From Deltaproteobacteria bacterium (lineage in GTDB: Bacteria > SAR324 > NAC60-12), in NCBI GenBank assembly GCA_002730365.1, contig PBZZ01000013.1, positions 3,906 through 9,028 of the forward strand: 5,123 nt of DNA, given 5' to 3'. Numbering within the stretch: the stretch's first letter is position 1; each line of letters starts with the position of its first letter. Positions 1 to 5,123 of the stretch are shown here, piece by piece. Below the pieces are notes generated by a model. The model worked only from the letters and a program-made list of their open reading frames with translations, was not told the DNA's origin and searched no databases. A program made the position numbers and the translations under genes.

Positions 1-2
1 TG

Positions 3-101
3 AAGGAAGCAATGGAAAAAGGAGTGATTGATTCCCAACATGTGATGTCAGAAAAATTTGAATTCGACGGAATGGGCAATCTACTCAACAGAGTCAATTG
101 A
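3..101 (+). CDS. C-terminal end of an unidentified protein (5' partial)
   Basis: An open frame enters from the left edge and ends at TGA 99-101, giving 32 residues that begin KEAMEKGVIDSQHVM and end in NLLNRVN. The frame is open back to the window edge, so the start lies outside. The tail is mixed helical and charged, with no motif I can assign. The spacing of 37 bases to the next gene, on the same strand and with no visible terminator between them, would allow co-transcription. It could instead be a chance open frame, since only 99 bases are visible. The absence of another plausible gene here and the natural amino-acid composition favour a real gene end. Confidence 0.55.
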   Translation, partial: KEAMEKGVIDSQHVMSEKFEFDGMGNLLNRVN

Positions 102-138
102 TATTTGCACTGATTTTTTCCAAAGGGACTAAGAAAGA

Positions 139-921
139 ATGAAAATCAAAAATCTTAGTATTGCAATATCATTTCTTACAATACTCAGTTTTTGTATTGG
201 ATGTTCTTTCTTTGCGACCGCTTTTGCACCCGAAAAAAAAGCTGAAATTAGCACTACTGAACTAGCAACATCAGCCAAAACTAAGTTTTGGGAAACTCTT
301 CACGGAGGGAAATACGAAGAAATTTCAAAAGTATCTTCTCTTCTAAAAGCTGCCTACCTTGAAAATTCCAAAGACCCTGAACTAGCTGCCTACATTGGCT
401 TCCTACATATTTGGCGTCTTTCTGAAAGATCGCGTCTGAAGCAAATTCTGCCAGAAATTACAGATAGCGCAGTCCTCTCTAGGAAATACTTTGGCGAAGC
501 AGTATCCTTAGATCCTTCTGATGCTCGTTACTTGGGCTTTCATGGCATTCTAATGATGACAGAAGGTACGATACACGATGATCAATACCTAATTCGCAAA
601 GGCTATTATCAAGGATTGGAAGCAATGAATCAGTGGCCTAAAGTTAATTTGTTTACTGTCGGATATGTCTTAGGGGGGAACCCAAGAAGTTCAAAAAGAT
701 TTGAGGAAGCAGTAGAGATGATGAAGAGAAATGTTAAGGTATGTGCCGAAAAATCTTTCGATCGCAATGATCCAAACTTTGAATCCCTACTTCAATTAAG
801 AAGCAGAGAAAACAGATCTCTTTATTTGTATGCCTGTTGGAATAACCAGATTGCCCCATATAATTTTCAGGGCTTCTTTCAGAATTTAGAGATTTGCTTG
901 CCAAACAATAGGATAGTGTAG
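139..921 (+). CDS. Putative TPR-like lipoprotein, C-terminus disrupted
   Basis: The 260-residue product starts with a basic N-terminus (MKIKN) and a hydrophobic stretch (residues 6-21). Cys22 follows Cys-Ile-Gly, a weak lipobox with an unusual Cys at -3, so export and lipid anchoring are likely but not certain. The rest is helical and TPR-like: residues around 70-95 (PELAAYIGFLHIW) and 113-140 (SRKYFGEAVSLDPSDARYLG) resemble helix pairs. There are no membrane segments after the signal. An in-frame TAA at 130-132 fixes the start close to the ATG at 139, and AAAGGGA (122-128) may serve as ribosome binding site. The last 11 residues, after Asn-Leu at codon 250, are probably not native. The coding signal moves to another frame at about 889 (see the remnant feature). 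A truncated protein could still be made. The function is unknown. Confidence 0.7.
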   Translation: MKIKNLSIAISFLTILSFCIGCSFFATAFAPEKKAEISTTELATSAKTKFWETLHGGKYEEISKVSSLLKAAYLENSKDPELAAYIGFLHIWRLSERSRLKQILPEITDSAVLSRKYFGEAVSLDPSDARYLGFHGILMMTEGTIHDDQYLIRKGYYQGLEAMNQWPKVNLFTVGYVLGGNPRSSKRFEEAVEMMKRNVKVCAEKSFDRNDPNFESLLQLRSRENRSLYLYACWNNQIAPYNFQGFFQNLEICLPNNRIV

Positions 922-1109
922 CAGCATTGCATACTTACTTAATTGCACAGAAATTTTAACAACTGGCCCCATAAAGAAGTATTGTTGCAGAGAATCGAAC
1001 AGATTGAAGAAAACAAAAAAGGTTCCAAAAGGATAACCCAAAACAAGGCGAGTCCAATATTATGTTACGAACTCCCTTCTCCTGTATGGCATGTAATCAG
1101 GAGGCGTGA
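889..1109 (+). pseudogene. Out-of-frame C-terminal remnant of the lipoprotein gene
   Basis: Protein-like sequence continues past the upstream gene in shifting frames. (1) From 891, frame 3 reads DLLAKQ, then TAG (909-911), then DSVAALHTYLIAQKF to 956. Restoring one G at about 889 would give Asn-Leu-Gly-Asp-Leu-Leu. (2) One extra T at about 957 returns to the original frame, which reads NNWPHKEVLLQRIEQIEENK to about 1017. (3) Within the A-run at 1015-1020 the frame shifts again to frame 3, which reads RFQKDNPKQGESNIMLRT, then PFSCMACNQEA, and stops at TGA 1107-1109. The fused text is helical and charged with a compact Cys-x-x-Cys tail. This is consistent with about 320 residues in the intact protein. 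The lesions are one base lost, one stop, one base gained and one base lost in a homopolymer. Sequencing error could explain the indels but hardly the in-frame TAG as well. I infer gene decay. Confidence 0.65.
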
Positions 1110-1140
1110 TTTACAGCAGTAAATTATCTCAGATTATATT
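1110..1140 (+). promoter_or_regulatory. Weak sigma70-like promoter candidate for the sulfatase-regulator pair
   Basis: TTTACA (1110-1115, five of six matches to the -35 consensus) and TATATT (1135-1140, five of six matches to the -10) are separated by 19 bases, longer than the usual 17. The stretch 1110-1215 is AT-rich, holds no credible gene and precedes the first gene of the next unit, so a promoter is expected here. The predicted leader would be about 70 bases. A-T richness makes chance matches easy. I see no convincing operator palindrome in this gap. Confidence 0.3.
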
Positions 1141-1215
1141 TTCGAAATTCTAAATAAACACATAGACGATAACAAAATTTAATCGTTAATTTCTTCAAAC
1201 CATTAGGGCAAACTC

Positions 1216-2775
1216 ATGACCAGACCAAACCTATTGATCATTACTACGGATCAGCACCGTGGTGATTGTTATGGATTCGAGGGACGTAAAGTCAAAACAC
1301 CCCATATCGATCAATTAGCCGCAGAGGGGACGCGATTTCAACACTGCATAACCCCAAGCGCGATGTGTCAGCCGGCCCGTGCAAGTATGCTTACGGGTCT
1401 CTACCCACTCACCCATGGAGTGGTAGATAATGGAATTGATCTTCCTCCAGAGTTAGGAGATGGAGGCTTCGCTGGTCAACTTAGTCGCAACGGCTACCAC
1501 ACTGCATTCATTGGCAAAGCGCATTTCTCCTCTTACAACACGTTTTCACCAACAGGTACTCCAGAGTGCCACCAAAGCTCTCCGAATTTTTCAGATGACT
1601 GGAATGGGCCCTACATGGGATTTGAGGAAGCCCAGTTGCTGGTGTTAGGTCATGAGCTAAAAGAGATGGCCAGCGCCCCAAAAGGTCTGCACTACGAAAG
1701 GTGGCTACGGAGAGATGGTCAAGGTCAGAAAAAATTGGACCTCTATGGAACCAAACTCCCACCGGATGTTGGCGCCATCCAGACCTGGAACTCGGCAATG
1801 CCTGTTGCCTGGCATCATTCCAGTTGGATCGGAGACCGAGTCATCGATTATCTAGGTCGACGCAAAGAGGAAAAGCCTTTCTGTCTCTGGGCTTCTTTTT
1901 CAGACCCGCACATGCCCTTTGACTGTCCAGAGCCTTGGTCACGGCTACACCATCCTGAAGAAGTGGACTTACCCCCCTTCCGAACGAGGGAACTGCACAA
2001 GCGTCCCTGGTGGCACAAAGCCTATGTAGAAGATCGCTCCGTGGATCCAGAATTGGATGTGGCCATATACGATCACGAGCAATCCCTCCATCGTTTGCCC
2101 AAGCGCAATGGTCGAGCTAGAAACTATAACGACACAGAGTTTCAGCTCAGACACACGATCGCCAACTACTACGGTATGATTTCATTGATTGATCACAACG
2201 TGGGCAGGATTCTCAACGCACTAGATGAGCAAGGATTAGCAGAGAACACCGTAGTACTGTTTACCTCAGACCATGGGGATTGGCTAGGTGATCATGGGAT
2301 GATGCTGAAGGGCCCGATGTTCTATGAAGGACTTCTCAGAGTTGCGATGATCCTCAGAGGGCCAGGAATTCCTGCAGCACGGATTTCACGAGAACCTGTT
2401 TCAAATACTGACATCTCTGCTTCTGCCTTGGATTGGGCTGGCGTCAGTCCTGAACTGGCTCCTCATGGCCAAAGCCTGAAAACACTAATTGATCAACCTT
2501 CAGCAACTCGAGACTTTGCCTACGGGGAATGGGATCTCAATCCCCAAAATTGGGGGTTGGATCTCAAATTGCGGGTCGTGCGAACAACTCGTCACAAGAT
2601 GACTATGGAAATGAACTCAGGTGCTGGGGAACTCTATGACCTGCAAGAAGATCCTTATGAAACCACCAATTTGTTTGACCAAGAGCGCAAGTTGAAAAAG
2701 GAATTGGAAAACATGATTCGCTCCCGGCCGAATGATCAAATCCGTGAAGAATTGGTACCTTCAGGACTGCATTGA
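1216..2775 (+). CDS. Type I (formylglycine-dependent) sulfatase, cytoplasmic
   Basis: This is a 519-residue alkaline-phosphatase-superfamily hydrolase expected to cleave a sulfate ester; the substrate is not identifiable. Family landmarks are in order. Asp12-Gln13 are in the first metal-binding strand (LLIITTDQ). Cys51-Gln-Pro-Ala-Arg55 followed by ASMLTG is the C-x-P-x-R motif in which Cys becomes formylglycine. Gly100-Lys101-Ala-His103-Phe carries the Lys/His pair. Asp230-Pro-His232 and Ser-Asp352-His353-Gly are next, then LGDHG and Lys365-Gly. The C-terminal GELYDLQEDPYETTNL is also typical. There is no signal peptide, and TAG at 1204-1206 is in frame just upstream, so a longer secreted form is excluded. 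AGGG (1205-1208) lies 7 bases before ATG. The regulator gene starts 8 bases after the stop, which implies one transcript. Phosphonate monoester hydrolases share the Asp-Gln and Asp-His pairs, but Lys-x-His favours a sulfatase. Maturation needs a formylglycine-generating enzyme encoded elsewhere. Confidence 0.93.
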   Translation: MTRPNLLIITTDQHRGDCYGFEGRKVKTPHIDQLAAEGTRFQHCITPSAMCQPARASMLTGLYPLTHGVVDNGIDLPPELGDGGFAGQLSRNGYHTAFIGKAHFSSYNTFSPTGTPECHQSSPNFSDDWNGPYMGFEEAQLLVLGHELKEMASAPKGLHYERWLRRDGQGQKKLDLYGTKLPPDVGAIQTWNSAMPVAWHHSSWIGDRVIDYLGRRKEEKPFCLWASFSDPHMPFDCPEPWSRLHHPEEVDLPPFRTRELHKRPWWHKAYVEDRSVDPELDVAIYDHEQSLHRLPKRNGRARNYNDTEFQLRHTIANYYGMISLIDHNVGRILNALDEQGLAENTVVLFTSDHGDWLGDHGMMLKGPMFYEGLLRVAMILRGPGIPAARISREPVSNTDISASALDWAGVSPELAPHGQSLKTLIDQPSATRDFAYGEWDLNPQNWGLDLKLRVVRTTRHKMTMEMNSGAGELYDLQEDPYETTNLFDQERKLKKELENMIRSRPNDQIREELVPSGLH

Positions 2776-2783
2776 TGGACTGA

Positions 2784-3482
2784 ATGCAAATACCCAAGTC
2801 TCTCCCCAACCGACGCTATAACCAGATCACGCGACAACTGATCGAGTCCATCCAGGCCGGGGAGTATCCTGTCGGTGATAAGCTCCCCCCAGAGAGAGAA
2901 CTTGCTGAAAAGTTGTACGTCAGTCGAACAACTCTGCGAGAGGCTTTCATTGCTTTAGAGTTGATGCGATATGTAGATATCCGTATTGGTTCTGGAATTT
3001 ATGTGTTGCCAGAAGCGGCACGTGAGGTCGAGAATAGTCCAAAGCTACAACACGACCCAGATCCTGCAGATCAACTGGAAATCCGCAGATTGATCGAAGG
3101 ACATTTGGCCCACAAAGCTGCGCTCAATGCGGAGGAAAAGGACATTCAGAAACTGCAGGAATTGCTTGCGTTGATGGAGCAACACAAGCGTGATGCTGCT
3201 GAGTTTGAGAAATTTGATCAGCAATTCCATCTAGCCATTGCCAAGGCTTCCGGAAATGTTCTGGGACCCAACATGGTCAAGTGGCTTTGGGATATGAGAG
3301 AAGCTGAGATGTTTTTCAGTTGGTTTTCAAAAACTCGATCGGAGAGTTACCGCCAACGAACCGTTCGCGATCATGAAAGGGTTCTGAAAGGCATTTCGAT
3401 GCGTATGCCTGATGTAGCCATGACAGCCATGCATCGGCATATCGATGTCATTCGTGAAAGGTTCTTTGATCAAAACATTTGA
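2784..3482 (+). CDS. GntR-family transcriptional regulator, FadR/FCD subgroup
   Basis: This 232-residue DNA-binding regulator has the usual length for the FCD group. The N-terminal winged helix-turn-helix covers about residues 10-75, with the GntR signature GDKLPPERELAEKLYVSRTT (31-50) followed by LREAFIALE and a wing at RIGSGIYVLP. A helical FCD ligand domain follows (about 96-225). Its likely metal or ligand residues are visible: Asp145 and His149 (FDQQFHLAIAKASGN), His197 (RDHERVL) and His219 (AMHRHIDVI). FCD proteins usually bind small carboxylates. TGA at 2781-2783 sits directly before the ATG and in the same frame, which fixes the start. No good ribosome binding site is seen, so translation is probably coupled to the sulfatase ending 8 bases earlier. 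Position suggests it controls the two flanking sulfatase genes and itself, likely as a repressor relieved by a pathway intermediate (inference). Confidence 0.93.
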   Translation: MQIPKSLPNRRYNQITRQLIESIQAGEYPVGDKLPPERELAEKLYVSRTTLREAFIALELMRYVDIRIGSGIYVLPEAAREVENSPKLQHDPDPADQLEIRRLIEGHLAHKAALNAEEKDIQKLQELLALMEQHKRDAAEFEKFDQQFHLAIAKASGNVLGPNMVKWLWDMREAEMFFSWFSKTRSESYRQRTVRDHERVLKGISMRMPDVAMTAMHRHIDVIRERFFDQNI

Positions 3483-3514
3483 TTTGTAAAGTATCAGAAC
3501 CCCTCAGTCATTCA

Positions 3515-4978
3515 CTACATCGGGCCGATGCATTCTGGACCCAGATCAATTGCCTGCATGGAGGCATCAAAACTCTTGATGATCATTTGTTGTTTAAGCT
3601 CTGAATGATCTTGGTCGTCCCAAAGGTTGTCAAACTCATCAGGATCCTGATCTAAATCGTAGAGTTCCCCAAGACCAATTCCATGATACATCACTAGCTT
3701 GAAGCGTGCATCCCTGAGCATGGTTGCCCGCGAATGATAGGGTTGATTAAGCGCGTCAAAAAACTCGCTGCGAATATGGGGTTTGTGAAAATCTGGTTTT
3801 GCCGAACCTGAAATGATTGGCCAGAGAGATTTCCCCTGCATGTAGTTGGGCTGCTCGATCCCGCAAACCTCCAACAAGGTCGGGGTAATGTCCGTCAGTT
3901 CCACCAGCGCATCACTTTGCAGATTGCTCTTCACTTGCCCTGGCCATGAAAAAATCAATGGAACGCGGACTAGCCCATCAAAGAATCGGCACCCCTTTTC
4001 AATCAGCCCATGATCTCCAAGAGATTCTCCATGATCCGTGGCGTAGATGATCAGTGTATTTTCCAGTTGATTCGTGGCTTCTAGGTAATCCACTAAACGA
4101 CCGAATTGATCATCGATCAATTTAATCATCGCATAATAAGCAGCTTTGAGGGTCCAAGCGTCCTTAGCTCCAGGTGATGGCTCTGCTCCCCGAACGCTGT
4201 CCGCAGTTGGCGTTCTTGGTAGGATTGGATCACAAATATCGAGATAATCTGGTCGCCGTACCTTCGATTGGAAGTCTATTGGCTCCAATATCTTTTGCTG
4301 GACTAAATCTGACTCACGAAAGAGGGGATCAGGCATTTTCTTAGGATTGAAGAGATCACGATACTGCTGAGGTGGGTTGAAAGGAGGATGAGGATCATAG
4401 ACATTGATGCTTAGAAACCAAGGCCCTTGGCGCTTCTCCTGGATGAAATTAATGGCTCGATCGGTTCCCCAGGTGGTTTGGTGAAACTCCGGTGGAATTC
4501 CCTGGATGTCCTTCACCAATTCTTTTAGCACTCCCCCTTTTCCGTGGACCCAATCGGCATAGTCATGACCTCCTTGCCAATCATCACGAGGTGCATGACT
4601 CCACTTGAAGAAACGGTATCCATCATCAACTCTTGGTTCCACACGTTGGAAAGAACTAGCCAAATGTAGTTTACCCACTAGGCCGCAATCATAGCCATGA
4701 TCACTAAGAATTTTTGATATCAGTGGGTATTGATCTGAATAGGTAAAATTCCCATTTCGCGGCGCTCGTATCGCGTTTGGGTAACAACCCGTAAGAAAGC
4801 TCGCGCGACTGGGAGTACAGATTGGAGACTGGCAATAGTTCTTGGTAAAAGCGGTACCCCGATGAACCAATCGATCAATGTTTGGTGTGATCACATAAGG
4901 ATTGTTCAAGGCACCAATTGTGTCGTAGCGTTGCTGATCTGTACAGTACCAGAGGATATTTGGTAAATCTTTATTCAT
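3515..4978 (-). CDS. Type I (formylglycine-dependent) sulfatase, cytoplasmic
   Basis: This 487-residue sulfatase of the alkaline-phosphatase superfamily shares its fold and motif order with the other sulfatase in the window but is clearly divergent. Landmarks are Asp14-Gln15 (NILWYCTDQQ), Cys54-Thr-Pro-Ser-Arg58 with ASFLTG (canonical formylglycine motif), Gly102-Lys103-Leu-His105, Asp195-Pro-His197, Thr-Asp315-His316-Gly-Glu-Ser-Leu-Gly-Asp-His-Gly, and Lys328-Gly. The C-terminal GELYDLDQDPDEFDNLW is the usual family ending. There is no signal peptide, and an in-frame TAG (4991-4993 on this strand) lies five codons upstream, so the enzyme is cytoplasmic. AAGAG (4985-4989) lies 6 bases before ATG. 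The gene ends in tandem stops TAG-TGA and converges on the GntR gene with a 32-base gap. It is transcribed away from an enolase-superfamily-like gene. The substrate is unknown; imported sulfated sugars or small sulfate esters are reasonable. Confidence 0.93.
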   Translation of the reverse strand: MNKDLPNILWYCTDQQRYDTIGALNNPYVITPNIDRLVHRGTAFTKNYCQSPICTPSRASFLTGCYPNAIRAPRNGNFTYSDQYPLISKILSDHGYDCGLVGKLHLASSFQRVEPRVDDGYRFFKWSHAPRDDWQGGHDYADWVHGKGGVLKELVKDIQGIPPEFHQTTWGTDRAINFIQEKRQGPWFLSINVYDPHPPFNPPQQYRDLFNPKKMPDPLFRESDLVQQKILEPIDFQSKVRRPDYLDICDPILPRTPTADSVRGAEPSPGAKDAWTLKAAYYAMIKLIDDQFGRLVDYLEATNQLENTLIIYATDHGESLGDHGLIEKGCRFFDGLVRVPLIFSWPGQVKSNLQSDALVELTDITPTLLEVCGIEQPNYMQGKSLWPIISGSAKPDFHKPHIRSEFFDALNQPYHSRATMLRDARFKLVMYHGIGLGELYDLDQDPDEFDNLWDDQDHSELKQQMIIKSFDASMQAIDLGPECIGPM

Positions 4979-5011
4979 TTCAAACTCTTGCTAGGATTTT
5001 GGAAAAACCGA

Positions 5012-5039
5012 ATTATAAACGGATACGATGAAAATACAA
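5012..5039 (-). promoter_or_regulatory. Sigma70-like promoter of the minus-strand sulfatase
   Basis: On the minus strand, TTGTAT (5034-5039, three of six matches to -35) is followed after 16 bases by a perfect TATAAT (5012-5017). A start about 7 bases on would give a leader of roughly 27 bases ending in the AAGAG ribosome binding site before ATG 4978. The -35 element is weak, which fits a promoter needing activation or released by a regulator. It overlaps the start region of the divergent plus-strand gene, so the two may be controlled together. Confidence 0.5.
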
Positions 5040-5123
5040 CGAGTTGTAACGAAACATCTGGCTTTCGAACTGGATGACCGTTTTTGGAATTCTCAGCAAC
5101 GCTGGGCAAAGAAAGACATTGTC
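5028..5123 (+). CDS. N-terminus of a probable mandelate racemase/enolase-superfamily protein (3' partial)
   Basis: The frame opens at ATG 5028 and runs unbroken to the window edge, giving 32 residues: MKIQRVVTKHLAFELDDRFW, then NSQQRWAKKDIV. The MKI-x-RV start, the alternating beta strand, a Phe-Trp-Asn-Ser turn and then a charged-hydrophobic segment leading into a second strand resemble the capping-domain start of mandelate racemase/muconate lactonizing enzymes (sugar-acid dehydratases, racemases). This is a pattern resemblance only, since no catalytic residues lie in this part. TAA at 5016-5018 is in frame upstream, so the start lies after it. The ribosome binding site is weak (GGA, 5021-5023). 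The gene is divergent from the minus-strand sulfatase with 49 bases between starts, suggesting shared regulation and a sugar-acid step in the same pathway. Confidence 0.6.
   Translation, partial: MKIQRVVTKHLAFELDDRFWNSQQRWAKKDIV
5035..5048. promoter_or_regulatory. Candidate operator: perfect 6+6 inverted repeat in the divergent start region
   Basis: TACAAC-GA-GTTGTA has two perfect 6-base arms around a 2-base centre. It overlaps the -35 element of the minus-strand sulfatase promoter and lies in codons 3-7 of the plus-strand gene. This position would suit a repressor blocking the sulfatase promoter. FadR-type GntR sites usually read GT then AC toward the centre, whereas this repeat has AC then GT, so the match to the neighbouring regulator is not straightforward. 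Short palindromes also arise by chance. Confidence 0.3.

Noticed and set aside
889..1020. Programmed ribosomal frameshifting as the explanation for the frame changes after the lipoprotein gene
   Set aside because: At least three shifts plus an in-frame TAG would be needed; decay or indel errors are simpler.
1170..1188. TAAC-N11-GTTA, considered as a GntR operator upstream of the first sulfatase
   Set aside because: Only 4-base arms in AT-rich sequence, and no match to the stronger repeat at 5035-5048; expected by chance.
1460..2154. Four open frames of 61-96 codons on both strands inside the first sulfatase gene
   Set aside because: They overlap a strongly conserved gene, have no recognisable domains or start signals, and are shadow frames.
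2532..2567. CCCCAA-AA-TTGGGG inverted repeat flanked by two copies of GGATCTCAA
   Set aside because: It lies inside the conserved coding sequence of the first sulfatase, is short, and is explained by the Trp-Asp-Leu and Leu-Asp-Leu codons; no sign of a mobile or regulatory role.
2603..3230. Minus-strand open frames at 2603-2809 and 3045-3230
   Set aside because: They lie opposite the conserved ends of the first sulfatase and the FCD domain of the regulator, with no family resemblance or ribosome binding site.
3519..3531. Small palindrome CATCGG-G-CCGATG at the end of the minus-strand sulfatase, considered as a terminator stem
   Set aside because: The loop would be 1-3 bases, there is no T-run on either strand, and it lies within the last codons of the gene.

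Overview
The window looks like part of a bacterial chromosome, probably from a free-living, possibly marine, Gram-negative heterotroph. The clues are a lipoprotein-like export signal, a pair of type I sulfatases and a GntR/FCD regulator. No marker gene fixes the taxon, so the organism is left open.

Left part (1-1109), visibly AT-richer than the rest. It holds the last 32 codons of an unidentified protein and then a 260-codon lipoprotein-like gene with helical, TPR-like sequence. That gene is disrupted near its end. The reading frame stops at 921, but protein-like sequence continues through alternating frames to a TGA at 1107-1109. The continuation ends in a Cys-Met-Ala-Cys-Asn-Gln-Glu-Ala tail. 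It is best read as one longer gene with about four lesions.

Middle (1110-3482). A short AT-rich intergenic stretch with a weak promoter candidate precedes a two-gene unit. This unit has a cytoplasmic type I sulfatase (formylglycine motif CQPAR) and, 8 bases downstream, a GntR regulator of the FadR/FCD type.

Right part (3483-5123). A second cytoplasmic type I sulfatase (motif CTPSR) lies on the minus strand, convergent with the regulator gene. It starts from a promoter with a perfect TATAAT box. A gene on the plus strand starts 49 bases away, and its first 32 residues resemble the N-terminus of the mandelate racemase/enolase superfamily. A perfect 6+6 inverted repeat lies between or over the two divergent starts.

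Working model (inference): an inducible catabolic locus for small, imported sulfate esters, perhaps sulfated sugars or sugar acids. The two sulfatases would remove sulfate in the cytoplasm, an enolase-superfamily enzyme would process the released acid, and the GntR/FCD protein would sense a carboxylated metabolite. No transporter and no formylglycine-generating enzyme is visible in this window. I see no RNA gene, CRISPR array, insertion sequence or phage feature.
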